This document shows, piece by piece, positions 18,701 to 26,513 of a stretch of 64,000 nt of DNA (position 1 is its first letter; each line of letters starts with the position of its first letter). Made by a program: the position numbers and the translations under genes. The notes under the pieces were generated by a model. The model ran no database searches. It had not been told where the DNA came from and worked only from the letters and a program-made list of their open reading frames with translations. Origin of the DNA: JASGTU01 sp963821815 (GTDB taxonomy: Bacteria; Chloroflexota; Anaerolineae; Caldilineales; Caldilineaceae); the NCBI GenBank assembly GCA_963821815.1, contig CAWGFG010000006.1, positions 1,488,001-1,552,000 on the forward strand, given 5' to 3'.

Positions 18701-19004
18701 GGCTCCCATGGCCATCGCCATCATGGGCGGCATGATCACCAGCACATTCCTGACGCTGCTCATCGTACCCATGGCGTACAGCGTCATCGTCGGTGCGTTT
18801 GACCGGTTGACTGCCGGCTCGCGTGCACGTCACGCGCATGAGCTGGACTTGGTGGAGCGCCAACTTGCTCTGCTGGAAGGTCGCTCAATCGAAGATGAAG
18901 ACGCCGCAATTAGCCGTCACAACGACGCGAAGCTTCCGAAAGAAAAAGAAAGTAGGAACCGCTCAATGCCAGCATCCGGTGCAACGCAGCCTGTCGGAGA
19001 TTGA
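15756..19004 (+). CDS. RND efflux transporter, AcrB/HAE-1 type
   Basis: 1082 residues, the usual length for the hydrophobe/amphiphile efflux family. It begins with TM1 (QPIFMTMILTAGVVMGIFSY) and the porter-domain entry RMPVNLFPDIELP. The proton relay is intact: adjacent Asp400-Asp401 in LVIDDGIV on TM4 and Lys923 in LVTKNSILLVDF on TM10. Two large extracytoplasmic loops lie between TM1-2 and TM7-8. The substrate cannot be told from sequence. No TolC-like gene follows; the unit ends at a hairpin terminator at 19067. The C-terminal tail of about 60 residues is charged and cytoplasmic. Confidence 0.95.
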   Translation: MKIWDLAIRQPIFMTMILTAGVVMGIFSYFRMPVNLFPDIELPVIVVNTIYPGASPKEVEDQVTTVLEDELKAIAGVENIYSSSSEGLSTVIMEFNMDSDVDKDSQLVSEEVGLLRLQLPDGIEEPLIGRYSFTDSPIVYFGVADKTGTATPSELRTLVEDNIQTDLQRIDGVGQVLVEGGNVREIQVLLDMDALQARRIAPQQVIQAISTENLNIPGGSLVDGNLELLVRTPGNFQSLEDIENVIIADRESPIRLRDVAKVVDTFEERDTITRLNGEESVVVSVRKESGTNTTEVAQKVKKELDTLSANFPELAIEIAGDESEMVQRATRGALEDILWGSLLAAVVIFLFFRDFRNTIITIAGLPVIMISSLFFMDIMGISLNQVSLLALALVVGLVIDDGIVVRENILRWIEMGYRPIVAASRGTAEVILPVMATTATILAVFVPVAYAEGLIGKIFRDFGLTVAITIIISAFEALTMAPMLSAQFFRSNENIEIDETKGEEEAKGRGPLDRFYATILGWSMRHKLITGLLALIVIAASALSARNIPRSFIPDLDQGRFEVSMEMPVGTPLETTYDEAVKVEKIILSHPSVKNVFTSVGGVGTPNAVSYTVVVDDASRDQEPTANVMNDLREPLANVPGVAFQVQNSFVSNSALIGNRDIMVDMSMDPNAGSYDDLAEQAQIFAAELAQVPGTTDIDISYRSGTPELQLDIDRERATDSGLSTAMIGSTVRTLLNGDIASIFRGNGQEANIRVQLDESDRTSADDILNLGLLSTTGQLVPLRTVAKGEIAAGPNEISHSEGRPTISIGANVVGRDTAVATQEVEQIIEEYQMPAGMDIIRSGDAQVQAESFRNLTLALLLAVVFIYMVLASQFASFIQPLIIMIAMPLAVIGALLALYLTGNPLDLVAFIGFIMLMGLVTKNSILLVDFANRARLEGKTAEEAMMIAGPVRLRPILMTALSLILAMIPVALGLGSGGEFRAPMAIAIMGGMITSTFLTLLIVPMAYSVIVGAFDRLTAGSRARHAHELDLVERQLALLEGRSIEDEDAAISRHNDAKLPKEKESRNRSMPASGATQPVGD

Positions 19005-19066
19005 CCTGCTGCCACGTTAGCGTCGCTCATGTGACGACTTTACCGCCGCCACAACCCGACCAACAT

Positions 19067-19106
19067 AAACAACTGCTGCAGTGACTGCGGCAGTTGTTTG
19101 TCTTTC
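19067..19106 (+). terminator. Terminator after the RND pump gene
   Basis: AAACAACTGC at 19067-19076 pairs with GCAGTTGTTT at 19090-19099, with further inner pairing (GCAG/CTGC around a TGA loop). A T-rich GTCTTTC follows. It lies 63 bp after the RND stop codon and closes the tetR-MFP-RND unit. Confidence 0.75.
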
Positions 19107-19270
19107 ACTCCTGCATGAATTTTCCTGTTTGGGATGTTAGTGGCGCAACTACACCATTCGACAGCCGCAATGTTATAGTCTACGTATCTGATGTGACTGG
19201 GTACTCTATTCCGTGCGCATCAAGCTGGATCTGGACTGCCGCTACGCCACGAGTGTGACACATATTGAGT

Positions 19271-21694
19271 ATGGTCGGCTGGAAACGCAAAGACTGGATC
19301 ATTATCCTTCTTCTTGTGCTGCTTGCTTCGGCATTGCGCTTCTATGCGCTTGGCGAAATTCCGCCAGGCTTCCAGTTCGACGAGGCCTACAATGCCATTG
19401 ATGCCGAACAGGTGCTGGACGGGAATCGCCCACTCTTCCTGCCGGCGAACGCTGGCCGCGAGGTGCTGTACACATACTGGCAGGCGTTGCTCGTGCACCT
19501 GTTCGGCCTGAGCGTTTACACGCTGCGGTTGGCGTCTGCTATTTTCGGAATCATCGCTGTGCCGATCACCTACGCTCTACTTCGCATCATACTGCGCAAA
19601 GACAGCTTTACCGTTGCGCTCTTCACGAGCGTTGTGTTAGCGATCAGTTTCTGGCACATTCATTTTAGCCACTACGCCATTCGCGTCATCATGATGCCGG
19701 TACTCTTCAGCATTACATTTGGCGCCTTCTGGTACGGCGCGCATGCTTCGCGCCCTCGCTGGCAGATGCTATCCTACGCCGTAAGCGGTCTCTTTCTGGG
19801 CTTTAGTGTGTGGACTCATCCGACCGGGCGCATCGCCCCGTTCGTACTCCTGGTCTACACGGTTTGGTTGTTGTGGCAGCACAGGGAATACCGCAGGTTT
19901 ATGGTCGCGGGTCCGCTTTCAGGCCTGCTTATGACCGGCGGTGTGGCATGCATTGTCTTCCTGCCACTAGGAATCGAATTCCTGCGTCATCCTGAATTTT
20001 TCCTGGGTCATGCATCTGAGGTGTCCGTATTCGCGCCCAGAGTTGGCGGTGATTCGCCGGTCGGGTCCCTGTTTGCCAACTTGGCACGCGTAGTGGGGAT
20101 GTTCGCCGTCACAGGCGACGAACTGTGGACACACAACTTCGCCGGTCGACCCGTTTTCGATGTTCCTATGGCAATCATGTTCGCCGTTGGTTTGGCCATT
20201 TGGGGTTGGCGCATATGGCTTAGCGCACGCCGCCACGAGATGAGTGAACCGGATGGCGATGCGCTTGTGTTGTTGGCCTCCTGGGCCCTTGTACTGTTGC
20301 TGCCGTCGGTATTCAGTGACATGGCGCCCAATTACTCGCGGACATTGCCTGCACTGCCTGCGCTCTTCGTGGCAGCCGGGCTTGGGCTAACTCGTACCGC
20401 TAAGGTAAATTGGCCGGTTCGCAGTGCTGGACTGGTATTGACAATCGCCATCATTGGGTACAGCGGCGCCCGCTCCGCATATGACTATTTCGTCGTTTTC
20501 CCACAGCAGGAAGATGTCTACTACCTGTATGACGCAGACAAACTGGACGCGCTCAGGTATCTTGGCGAGCTAACCGAGGACAACACCGTTTACCTTTCGC
20601 AGATATGGGGCGACTATCATGCGACGACGGCAATGATGCGCCATGAATATGGCATCAAGTCGTTGGATACCAGTGACACGGTTGTACTGCCGCCACCAGG
20701 TCGCGGCGCCGTCTACGCGTTTCCGCACGAGCAGGCCGAGCGAGCCAACCAGCTCGCCGCATTGTGGCCGACTGTTGACGTGACGGTAATTGATGATGAC
20801 TTTGGACATCCTTTGTTGCATGTGGTGCACGTACCAGCGGCGTATGCTTCTGAGCTGCCCGACAAGTATGCAACCATGCAGCCGGCAAGAGCGCAGTTCG
20901 AGGATGCACCCGACCTAGTTGGGCTCTTCGCGGAGTCGCCTGACAAGCAGATCACGCTGATATGGAGCGCTGACGAGGAGATGAACGCCAGTCTGACATC
21001 GTATATCCATCTGATGGATGCAGACGGCAACAGGGCGGGTCAGGTGGATAAGTTGCCGGGCAATGGCAGTTATCAAACGACAGAATGGACGATCGGCGAA
21101 ACTATTATCGACCGCTATTACCCGGAGTTGACCGATCCATGCGCGGCGGGCGAACCGCTCGACGCCGTTGTGGGATGGTACGATCTGAATGCGGGCGGCG
21201 CCACGCGGCCTCGCAGCGATGCCGACGGAGACAACGCCTTTGCCGGCTCGGTTACGCTACCTGTGCGGGCGTTCGAACCCGTGGACCTGAGGCTTGACTC
21301 CGTGTCGAATACTGAAATCACAGAGGGAATTTCATTGTTGGGATACGCGGTTGACTCTAGCGAGATGACGCCAGGTTCACCGTTTGTTGTTGACCTGTAC
21401 TGGCACAATAGCCGAGAAAGCGGCGATCGTTCACAGGTTCCAGGCATGGACCTCTCCCTGATTTTCTCGGGCCAAGAAATGGATGAAACCATATGGAGCG
21501 GGCAAACACCATCTGACCTGGATTGGTATGGTGGAGAAACTTTCTGCACGCGTATTCGCACCGCACTACCCGAAAGAGCGGGCAACGGTGATTTGCCGCT
21601 GTCGTTGTACATCGGCCCGGGTTCTGATTCGGACAGCATTCGCGTGCCCATCGCAGCAGGTAGCACCAAACCTTCCGCCACGCCACCGGACTAA
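19271..21694 (+). CDS. GT39-type (ArnT/PMT-like) polytopic glycosyltransferase
   Basis: 807 residues, integral membrane GT-C fold. TM1 (WIIILLLVLLASALRFYAL) is followed by the first extracytoplasmic loop with the catalytic-type acidic motif PGFQFDEAYNAIDAEQ. Many TM segments fill the first 420 residues and a soluble C-terminal half of about 380 residues faces outside. The fold transfers sugars from polyprenyl-phosphate donors to lipids or proteins; the acceptor here is unknown. The ATG at 19271 is preferred over a TTG two codons earlier. The gene stands alone, with a terminator upstream and an unrelated gene downstream. Confidence 0.8.
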   Translation: MVGWKRKDWIIILLLVLLASALRFYALGEIPPGFQFDEAYNAIDAEQVLDGNRPLFLPANAGREVLYTYWQALLVHLFGLSVYTLRLASAIFGIIAVPITYALLRIILRKDSFTVALFTSVVLAISFWHIHFSHYAIRVIMMPVLFSITFGAFWYGAHASRPRWQMLSYAVSGLFLGFSVWTHPTGRIAPFVLLVYTVWLLWQHREYRRFMVAGPLSGLLMTGGVACIVFLPLGIEFLRHPEFFLGHASEVSVFAPRVGGDSPVGSLFANLARVVGMFAVTGDELWTHNFAGRPVFDVPMAIMFAVGLAIWGWRIWLSARRHEMSEPDGDALVLLASWALVLLLPSVFSDMAPNYSRTLPALPALFVAAGLGLTRTAKVNWPVRSAGLVLTIAIIGYSGARSAYDYFVVFPQQEDVYYLYDADKLDALRYLGELTEDNTVYLSQIWGDYHATTAMMRHEYGIKSLDTSDTVVLPPPGRGAVYAFPHEQAERANQLAALWPTVDVTVIDDDFGHPLLHVVHVPAAYASELPDKYATMQPARAQFEDAPDLVGLFAESPDKQITLIWSADEEMNASLTSYIHLMDADGNRAGQVDKLPGNGSYQTTEWTIGETIIDRYYPELTDPCAAGEPLDAVVGWYDLNAGGATRPRSDADGDNAFAGSVTLPVRAFEPVDLRLDSVSNTEITEGISLLGYAVDSSEMTPGSPFVVDLYWHNSRESGDRSQVPGMDLSLIFSGQEMDETIWSGQTPSDLDWYGGETFCTRIRTALPERAGNGDLPLSLYIGPGSDSDSIRVPIAAGSTKPSATPPD

Positions 21695-21855
21695 CCAGTC
21701 CACCTTCGTGACGAGATGATGCTCCTGCAGAACCCGCAGCACGGCAGCTTCAACCTGGTGTAACTGGCATTGACGCATAAGTTGAATTGCTAGAATTGAG
21801 TCCGTTCAGCGATAGTAAACACATCAAGCGAGGGCTTTCATGCAAAGAAGGCACT

Positions 21856-22779
21856 ATGGAAATTGATCTGCAGGATAGATATCTTGGCTGCTTGTTCGGC
21901 TTGGCCTGTGGAGATGCAGTCGGTACCACAACTGAATTCAAGGTGCGAGGTACATTTGCGCTAGTCGACGATATGGTTGGCGGCGGAACATTTGGTCTCG
22001 CGGCTGGGCAGTGGACGGACGATACTTCAATGGCGCTCTGTCTAGCAGCAAGTCTGACCGAGTGCAGATGTTTCGACGCACGCGATCAAATGCAGCGCTA
22101 TGTACGCTGGATGCGTGACGGCTACTACAGCAGTACAGGCGCCTGTTTTGACATCGGCGGAACTGTGTCCACTGCGCTGTACGAATTTGAGCGGTCGGGA
22201 GAGCCCTTCAGTGGACCAACACACCCGCGCTCTGCAGGCAACGGCTCTATCATGCGCCTGGCGCCTGTCCCTATGTGGTATAACGACAACTTGAGTGACG
22301 TCCTCTACTACGCTGCTGAAAGCTCTCGCACCACCCATGGCACAACCGAATGCATAGACGCGTGTGTGCTGTTCGGCGGGTTGCTACATCAGGCGCTGTC
22401 GGGCTGTACTAAGCATCGTATACTCGCCGATCCATTCTACGGTCTGGGTTCTCCTCCCAGCCTAGTTCCCAAGATAGTCGATATCGCAAACGGAGCGTAT
22501 ATGGCGAAGGAAGAGTCGCAGATCCGGGGCAGCGGCTACGTTGTCGAAAGCCTGGAAGCGGCACTTTGGTGTTTCCACAGGACTGACAACTACCGCGCTG
22601 CGATTCTACTTGCCACAAATCTAGGCGACGATGCCGATACCACTGCGGCTGTCTGTGGACAGATTGCCGGTGCGCACTACGGCATCCAGGGCATTCCCCC
22701 GGAGTGGCGCGCTCGAGTCGCCATGTCGGACGAAATTCAACGTCTAGCGCTCGCATTGCTGGAGCGGAATTCGAATTGA
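21856..22779 (+). CDS. ADP-ribosylglycohydrolase family protein
   Basis: 307 residues. Two hallmark metal-binding blocks are visible: QWTDDTSMAL near residue 54 and the C-terminal NLGDDADTTAAVCGQIAGA, which together hold two Mg2+ ions in DraG/ARH3-type enzymes. CLFGLACGDAVGTTTEFK near the N-terminus is also typical. Likely removes ADP-ribose from proteins or small molecules; the target is unknown. The ATG at 21856 has an AAGAAGG ribosome binding site and starts at the conserved DRYLGCLFG helix; an in-frame start at 21787 would add 23 unconserved residues. A 17-bp hairpin follows the stop. Confidence 0.88.
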   Translation: MEIDLQDRYLGCLFGLACGDAVGTTTEFKVRGTFALVDDMVGGGTFGLAAGQWTDDTSMALCLAASLTECRCFDARDQMQRYVRWMRDGYYSSTGACFDIGGTVSTALYEFERSGEPFSGPTHPRSAGNGSIMRLAPVPMWYNDNLSDVLYYAAESSRTTHGTTECIDACVLFGGLLHQALSGCTKHRILADPFYGLGSPPSLVPKIVDIANGAYMAKEESQIRGSGYVVESLEAALWCFHRTDNYRAAILLATNLGDDADTTAAVCGQIAGAHYGIQGIPPEWRARVAMSDEIQRLALALLERNSN

Positions 22780-22784
22780 CAGTG

Positions 22785-22827
22785 ATGACGCAGTGCGTTA
22801 TTATTCCAGTATAACGCACTGCGTCAT
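22785..22827. terminator. Long perfect hairpin between ADP-ribosylglycohydrolase and coiled-coil genes
   Basis: A 17-bp perfect inverted repeat, left arm 22785-22801 (ATGACGCAGTGCGTTAT) and right arm 22811-22827, encloses a 9-nt loop. It begins 6 bp after the stop codon at 22779. No T-run follows on the plus strand, so it may be a factor-assisted terminator, an mRNA 3'-end stabiliser or a protein-binding palindrome. Confidence 0.6.
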
Positions 22828-22884
22828 TGGCATTTGACGTCGTGAATGTGGCTGTGGGTGTTCAACACAAATGAGGAGCATAAA

Positions 22885-23520
22885 ATGAGTGTAAATAAAA
22901 ACATCTCCGAAGTGCAGAGGACGGCAGAGGAGAAGGCGAAAGCGGCGGAGCGGTATAGCAAGCGGGTGGAGCTGGCAACATTGGGCGCTGTTGGTCTGGT
23001 ATATGACGCCGGCATGTATGTGCTCAAGAGCGCCGAGGGTTATTTTCACAAGGCTGAAGAACGCGGCCAGGAGCTTGAATCGGCTATCAGAGCACGCAGG
23101 GCAAAAGTACAGCAGCAGATGACAGACGAAGCGAAGGCAAAAAAGGCTCAAGCGGAGGAAGCGCTAAACAATCTTACTTCCGGCATCGGTGAAACGGGCA
23201 AGGCCATCGAGAACAAGTTCCAACAGAAGTTTTCTTCCCTGAAGACCGATGAAGAAGCCGTACTGGAGACAGAACCGATTCAGATTGAGGTAGAGGTCGA
23301 GATAAAGACCGATGAACCTTGGGTAGATTACGAATCGCTTAATGTGCAGGAAGTCATCGATGGCTTAACGGATATGGATCTTGCCGGCTTGCAGCAAGCC
23401 TATGAATACGAAGCGTCACATAAAAACCGCGTGACTGTGTTGCGAGAAATTGAACTGAAGCAAGCTGCATTGGAAGAAGAAGCGAGAGCTGCCATATCCG
23501 GAGAAGCTACGGCAGAATAG
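22885..23520 (+). CDS. Coiled-coil, phasin-like protein of unknown function
   Basis: 211 residues, highly charged and Ala/Glu/Lys-rich. Residues 1-35 are helical and followed by one mildly hydrophobic stretch (ATLGAVGLVYDAGMYVL) that could bind a membrane or granule surface. A long predicted coiled coil (about 50-125), an acidic linker and a C-terminal helical module (DYESLNVQEVIDGLTDMD, then YEASHKNRVTVLREIE) come after. Similar C-terminal modules occur in uncharacterised actinobacterial and Chloroflexota proteins. The general look is that of phasins or membrane-associated structural proteins, but no function is claimed. A GAGGAGC ribosome binding site supports the ATG at 22885. The gene is framed by two strong hairpins, so it is probably transcribed alone. 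Confidence 0.75.
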   Translation: MSVNKNISEVQRTAEEKAKAAERYSKRVELATLGAVGLVYDAGMYVLKSAEGYFHKAEERGQELESAIRARRAKVQQQMTDEAKAKKAQAEEALNNLTSGIGETGKAIENKFQQKFSSLKTDEEAVLETEPIQIEVEVEIKTDEPWVDYESLNVQEVIDGLTDMDLAGLQQAYEYEASHKNRVTVLREIELKQAALEEEARAAISGEATAE

Positions 23521-23560
23521 GTCCGTTGTCACGCAAGTACTGCGTACCCATAACTGATGA

Positions 23561-23598
23561 GTTGGAAGCCCGGATCGTATACGATCCGGGCTTCTAAC
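23561..23598. terminator. Near-perfect palindromic hairpin after the coiled-coil gene
   Basis: The core 23565-23594 is a perfect 30-bp palindrome (arms GAAGCCCGGATCGTA and its complement), extended by GTT/AAC flanks with one G-T pair, giving arms of about 19 bp. It starts 41 bp after the stop at 23520. There is no T-run, so a bidirectional or factor-dependent terminator is the likeliest role; a dimeric protein site is an alternative. Confidence 0.6.
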
Positions 23599-23641
23599 TG
23601 GTAGACAATAACACTACTTTGAGGAAGAAACGATTGTCGCC

Positions 23642-23670
23642 TTGGTACGCATGAGGGTGAATGCTATACT
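23642..23670 (+). promoter_or_regulatory. Promoter of the 92-aa gene and decarboxylase
   Basis: TTGGTA at 23642-23647 and TATACT at 23665-23670, spaced by 17 bp, lie 50 bp before the ATG at 23720 and directly after the 23561-23598 hairpin. Good match to sigma-70 promoters. Confidence 0.6.
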
Positions 23671-23719
23671 GGCACGAGCGAACGGAGATATCATTCAGTT
23701 ATCGTGAGGACAGACTATA

Positions 23720-23998
23720 ATGGCAGGATCACCAGAGGGCGACGGTCCATCGTTCGACGAGCAGGATGATTTCTTCCAGGAAACCCTTTCCTTTCCGGGC
23801 GTTTCACCAGCTCAGGCGGAAGCATGCCTCCAACGCCTCGGTGGCGGTGTTGCGGAGAAACATCGGCGAATCGAAGGCGTCGGCTTTCAAGCTGCGATTA
23901 TGCAGAATGATACCGGGGTGGATGTGACTTTTTACGCCCATGATGAAATATTGGATGACCTTATTCGCCGTTTCGAAGACATGATCGACAAAGAGTAG
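23720..23998 (+). CDS. Small acidic protein of unknown function
   Basis: 92 residues, not recognised. The first 20 residues are acidic and probably disordered. The rest (SPAQAEACLQRLGGG, then RRIEGVGFQAAIMQNDTG, VDVTFYAHDEILDDLIRRF) suggests a compact alpha/beta fold. A GAGGACAG stretch upstream of the ATG can serve as ribosome binding site, a promoter lies 50 bp upstream, and the next gene begins 11 bp after its stop. This arrangement makes it a real gene co-transcribed with the mevalonate decarboxylase; a functional link is possible but only inferred from position. Confidence 0.65.
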   Translation: MAGSPEGDGPSFDEQDDFFQETLSFPGVSPAQAEACLQRLGGGVAEKHRRIEGVGFQAAIMQNDTGVDVTFYAHDEILDDLIRRFEDMIDKE

Positions 23999-24008
23999 CA
24001 GGTCATTC

Positions 24009-25001
24009 ATGCAGAAGATCACCGTGCGTGCCGGCAGCAACATAGCCTTCACAAAGTACTGGGGCGTGACGGACGCCTCCCTCAACATCCCTCTCAACAG
24101 CTCGGTCAGCATGACTTTGGCCGATGCGTACACAACAACCACGGTCGAATGGGATGATTCGCATAGCTTGCGCAAGGACGATGTTGCCATCAACGGTGCT
24201 CGACTGGAAGGTGACGCCGCTGCTCGAATCATACGCCATTTGGACCGTATTCGCGATATTGCGAGCGTGGATTGGCGTGCGCACGTAGTCAGCGAAAACA
24301 ATTTTCCCATCGCTTCAGGCATCGCCAGTTCAGCCAGCGGATTTGCGGCGCTGACGGTGGCTGCCTGCCATGCAATAGGTCTTGAGTTAACCCTGTCGGA
24401 TATGTCCAGACTGTCGAGATTGGCGAGCGGCTCCGCCAGTCGCAGTCTGTACGGCGGTTTTGTTCAGTGGGATAAGGGTCATGACCACGAGAGCAGCGTC
24501 GCCTATCAACTCTTCCCACCTGATCACTGGCGATTGGCAGATGTCGTTGCCGTTGTCAGCAGTGCGGAGAAACGTGTCAGCAGCGAAGGAGGTCATCGTA
24601 TCGCCTCCACGAGTCCGCTTTGTTTGGCACGCGCACAGAACGCAGAACGCATTCGGGACGATGTCGTTAACGCCATTGCTAGGCGCGATCTGCCGCAGTT
24701 GGGCGTTCTTATCGAAGAGGATGCTGTGGCCATGCACAGCGTGATGATGACCGGCAATCCGCAGTTATTCTATTGGCTGCCGGGTACACTGGAGGTGATG
24801 CTGTCCGTGCGCGAGTGGCGGGAGCGAGAAGGGCTGATGAGCTATTTCACCATCGACGCCGGTCCGAATGTACACGTCATCTGTGAGCAGAAGGATGTGC
24901 AGGAAATCGGTGCGAGGCTCAGCAGGCTGGAATCAGTACAACGACTGATTCCCAGTAGCCCCGGACCGGAACCACAACAACTGGACCAGCATCTGTTCTG
25001 A
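24009..25001 (+). CDS. Diphosphomevalonate or phosphomevalonate decarboxylase (GHMP family)
   Basis: 330 residues. The N-terminus SNIAFTKYWGVTD, the nucleotide loop PIASGIASSASGFAAL and SASRSLYGGFVQW, and the C-terminal TIDAGPNVH with the catalytic Asp identify the decarboxylase that yields isopentenyl diphosphate or isopentenyl phosphate. In Roseiflexus, another Chloroflexota member, the homologue acts on mevalonate 5-phosphate and is followed by isopentenyl phosphate kinase, so substrate choice is open here. No other mevalonate-pathway gene is in the window. The gene is coupled to the 92-aa gene upstream and converges on the minus-strand operon. Confidence 0.88.
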   Translation: MQKITVRAGSNIAFTKYWGVTDASLNIPLNSSVSMTLADAYTTTTVEWDDSHSLRKDDVAINGARLEGDAAARIIRHLDRIRDIASVDWRAHVVSENNFPIASGIASSASGFAALTVAACHAIGLELTLSDMSRLSRLASGSASRSLYGGFVQWDKGHDHESSVAYQLFPPDHWRLADVVAVVSSAEKRVSSEGGHRIASTSPLCLARAQNAERIRDDVVNAIARRDLPQLGVLIEEDAVAMHSVMMTGNPQLFYWLPGTLEVMLSVREWREREGLMSYFTIDAGPNVHVICEQKDVQEIGARLSRLESVQRLIPSSPGPEPQQLDQHLF

Positions 25002-25012
25002 CCTGAACAGAT
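24991..25012. terminator. Weak hairpin at the convergent junction
   Basis: ATCTGTTC at 24991-24998 pairs with GAACAGAT at 25005-25012 across a 6-nt loop that includes the decarboxylase stop codon. It lies between convergent genes and lacks a T-run; termination function is tentative. Confidence 0.3.
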
Positions 25013-25071
25013 AGTCATCAACAGATGGTCCTGCACTTATCGTCCGTCTCGACAACACTACATTCCAGTCG

Positions 25072-26460
25072 CTACCAGCCGTACTTCTGGGGCCCCCATT
25101 CCCGTTGCGTCAGTTCTTGTTTCACTGCCACGAGCTGACGGTCCGGCACGTCGTCATAGAGAACCACCCCTGCACCGACACAACTGTACACGCCTATGCG
25201 GCGACCCGGCATGATGATGGCGTTGACTCCTGTGCGGCAGTAGTCGCCGAAGTAGGCATAATTAGCTCCATGCGAGGGCTGTTCATAGCGTCCGTTGATG
25301 CGCCAGGTTGTCTGTCCGTCGTCGAAACGCAGATTGCCACAGACGGTTGCAGCGCCGAAGTCCACGGCATACCCGACAACACCTTCGATTTCACAGTAGT
25401 GATAGCAATGGACTTTGTCCAGAGCGACGCCGGTGAATTCCGAACCATGGCCATAGAGCCCGCGTGGCCCCAGAGCGCTATAAGGGCCGATGAGCGCATA
25501 GTCACGCACAAGCGTATCGGCGCCGATTATGGCTGCCCCTTTGAGGATCGCCCCGTTCTCGATTCGAGCGCCCGGCTCCATCCAGAGATCACCTTGCACA
25601 ACCACACGGTTGCCGACGAAGCAGCCGTCTCCCATGACTATCTTGCCGTCAATCTCTGCTCCGTCATGGATCCGTGCGGAAGCAGGGATCACGTTTTCGG
25701 TCGTTTCCGCACGCAAAGCAGCCATGTAGGCATTATTCGCCTCGAGTATCTGCCACGGCTTGTCTAAATCCACATGATAATCTTCCGTGTGCACAGCCGC
25801 GACGGGTGCGCCATCATCGATCATCAACTGCAGCGACTGAGCAATGTCCGCCTCGACTGGCGGCATGCCGCCCACAGGAACGCTCTGTACATAACCGGGA
25901 TTGTCCTGCAGGTAGGGGATTGCGTCCGATCGCAGGCCATAGACGCCAGCAAGACGATATTGCCCGCCACGACTATGACCTTCCACGCCCGACAGCTGAT
26001 CGCTTTCCACATGCGCAACGATGTTGTCGCGCGGCGATTGATCGCCGAGTAGCTGAACCAGCACAGCCGCAAGTGGACGTTCCTGTTCGAAACGCTGTTT
26101 CACTGCGGCGAGATTCGCAGCCGCTGTGACGAGATCGCCATGGACAACAAGCGCGTCCTCGTCCAGATCCGCCAGAGCGTGCAGCGCGGCATCTGCAGTT
26201 CCGTCAGGTTGCGGCTGGCGTACGAATTGTACTGAGCCGGTGAATCCATGCATGGCGGCGCGGATACTGCGCTCGCCCTGGCCCACCACGACAACAATGC
26301 GCTCCATGCCTAAGGTGTGTAAAGCTTCAGCCAGGCGCCGCACCGTAGGTACGTTGGCGATGGGAAAGGCGCATTTTTGGCGCACCACATTGTACGGCCA
26401 AAACTTTGTACCGCTGCCTGCCGCTAGAATAACGGCCATACTGATTGGGCTACTATCCAT
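25072..26460 (-). CDS. Nucleotidyltransferase with left-handed beta-helix domain (GlmU-like)
   Basis: 462 residues. The N-terminal 240 residues are a sugar-1-phosphate nucleotidyltransferase fold starting AVILAAGSGTKFWPYN; Lys replaces the usual Arg of the GxGTR loop. From about 250 the sequence has hexapeptide-type repeats of a left-handed beta helix (ASARIHDGAEIDGKIVMGD, GCFVGNRVVVQGD and others). The arrangement is that of GlmU or of archaeal-type bifunctional sugar nucleotidyltransferases, but the sequence is divergent and no acyltransferase residues can be assigned with certainty. It is the last gene of the minus-strand sugar cluster, 53 bp after the rhamnonate-dehydratase-like gene, with an AAGGG ribosome binding site. 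Confidence 0.75.
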   Translation of the reverse strand: MDSSPISMAVILAAGSGTKFWPYNVVRQKCAFPIANVPTVRRLAEALHTLGMERIVVVVGQGERSIRAAMHGFTGSVQFVRQPQPDGTADAALHALADLDEDALVVHGDLVTAAANLAAVKQRFEQERPLAAVLVQLLGDQSPRDNIVAHVESDQLSGVEGHSRGGQYRLAGVYGLRSDAIPYLQDNPGYVQSVPVGGMPPVEADIAQSLQLMIDDGAPVAAVHTEDYHVDLDKPWQILEANNAYMAALRAETTENVIPASARIHDGAEIDGKIVMGDGCFVGNRVVVQGDLWMEPGARIENGAILKGAAIIGADTLVRDYALIGPYSALGPRGLYGHGSEFTGVALDKVHCYHYCEIEGVVGYAVDFGAATVCGNLRFDDGQTTWRINGRYEQPSHGANYAYFGDYCRTGVNAIIMPGRRIGVYSCVGAGVVLYDDVPDRQLVAVKQELTQREWGPQKYGW

Positions 26461-26513
26461 TGCACACCCTTCGCGTACGTTCGTCCAGACACGGTTCGAC
26501 CACCTATAGACGT

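Noticed and set aside
23561..23598. Palindrome as an attachment site or mobile-element end
   Set aside because: No integrase, transposase, target duplication or second copy is present; position after a stop codon fits a transcript end.
25105..25767. 220-codon plus-strand frame opposite the nucleotidyltransferase
   Set aside because: Antisense to a clear family member; composition is that of a shadow frame.
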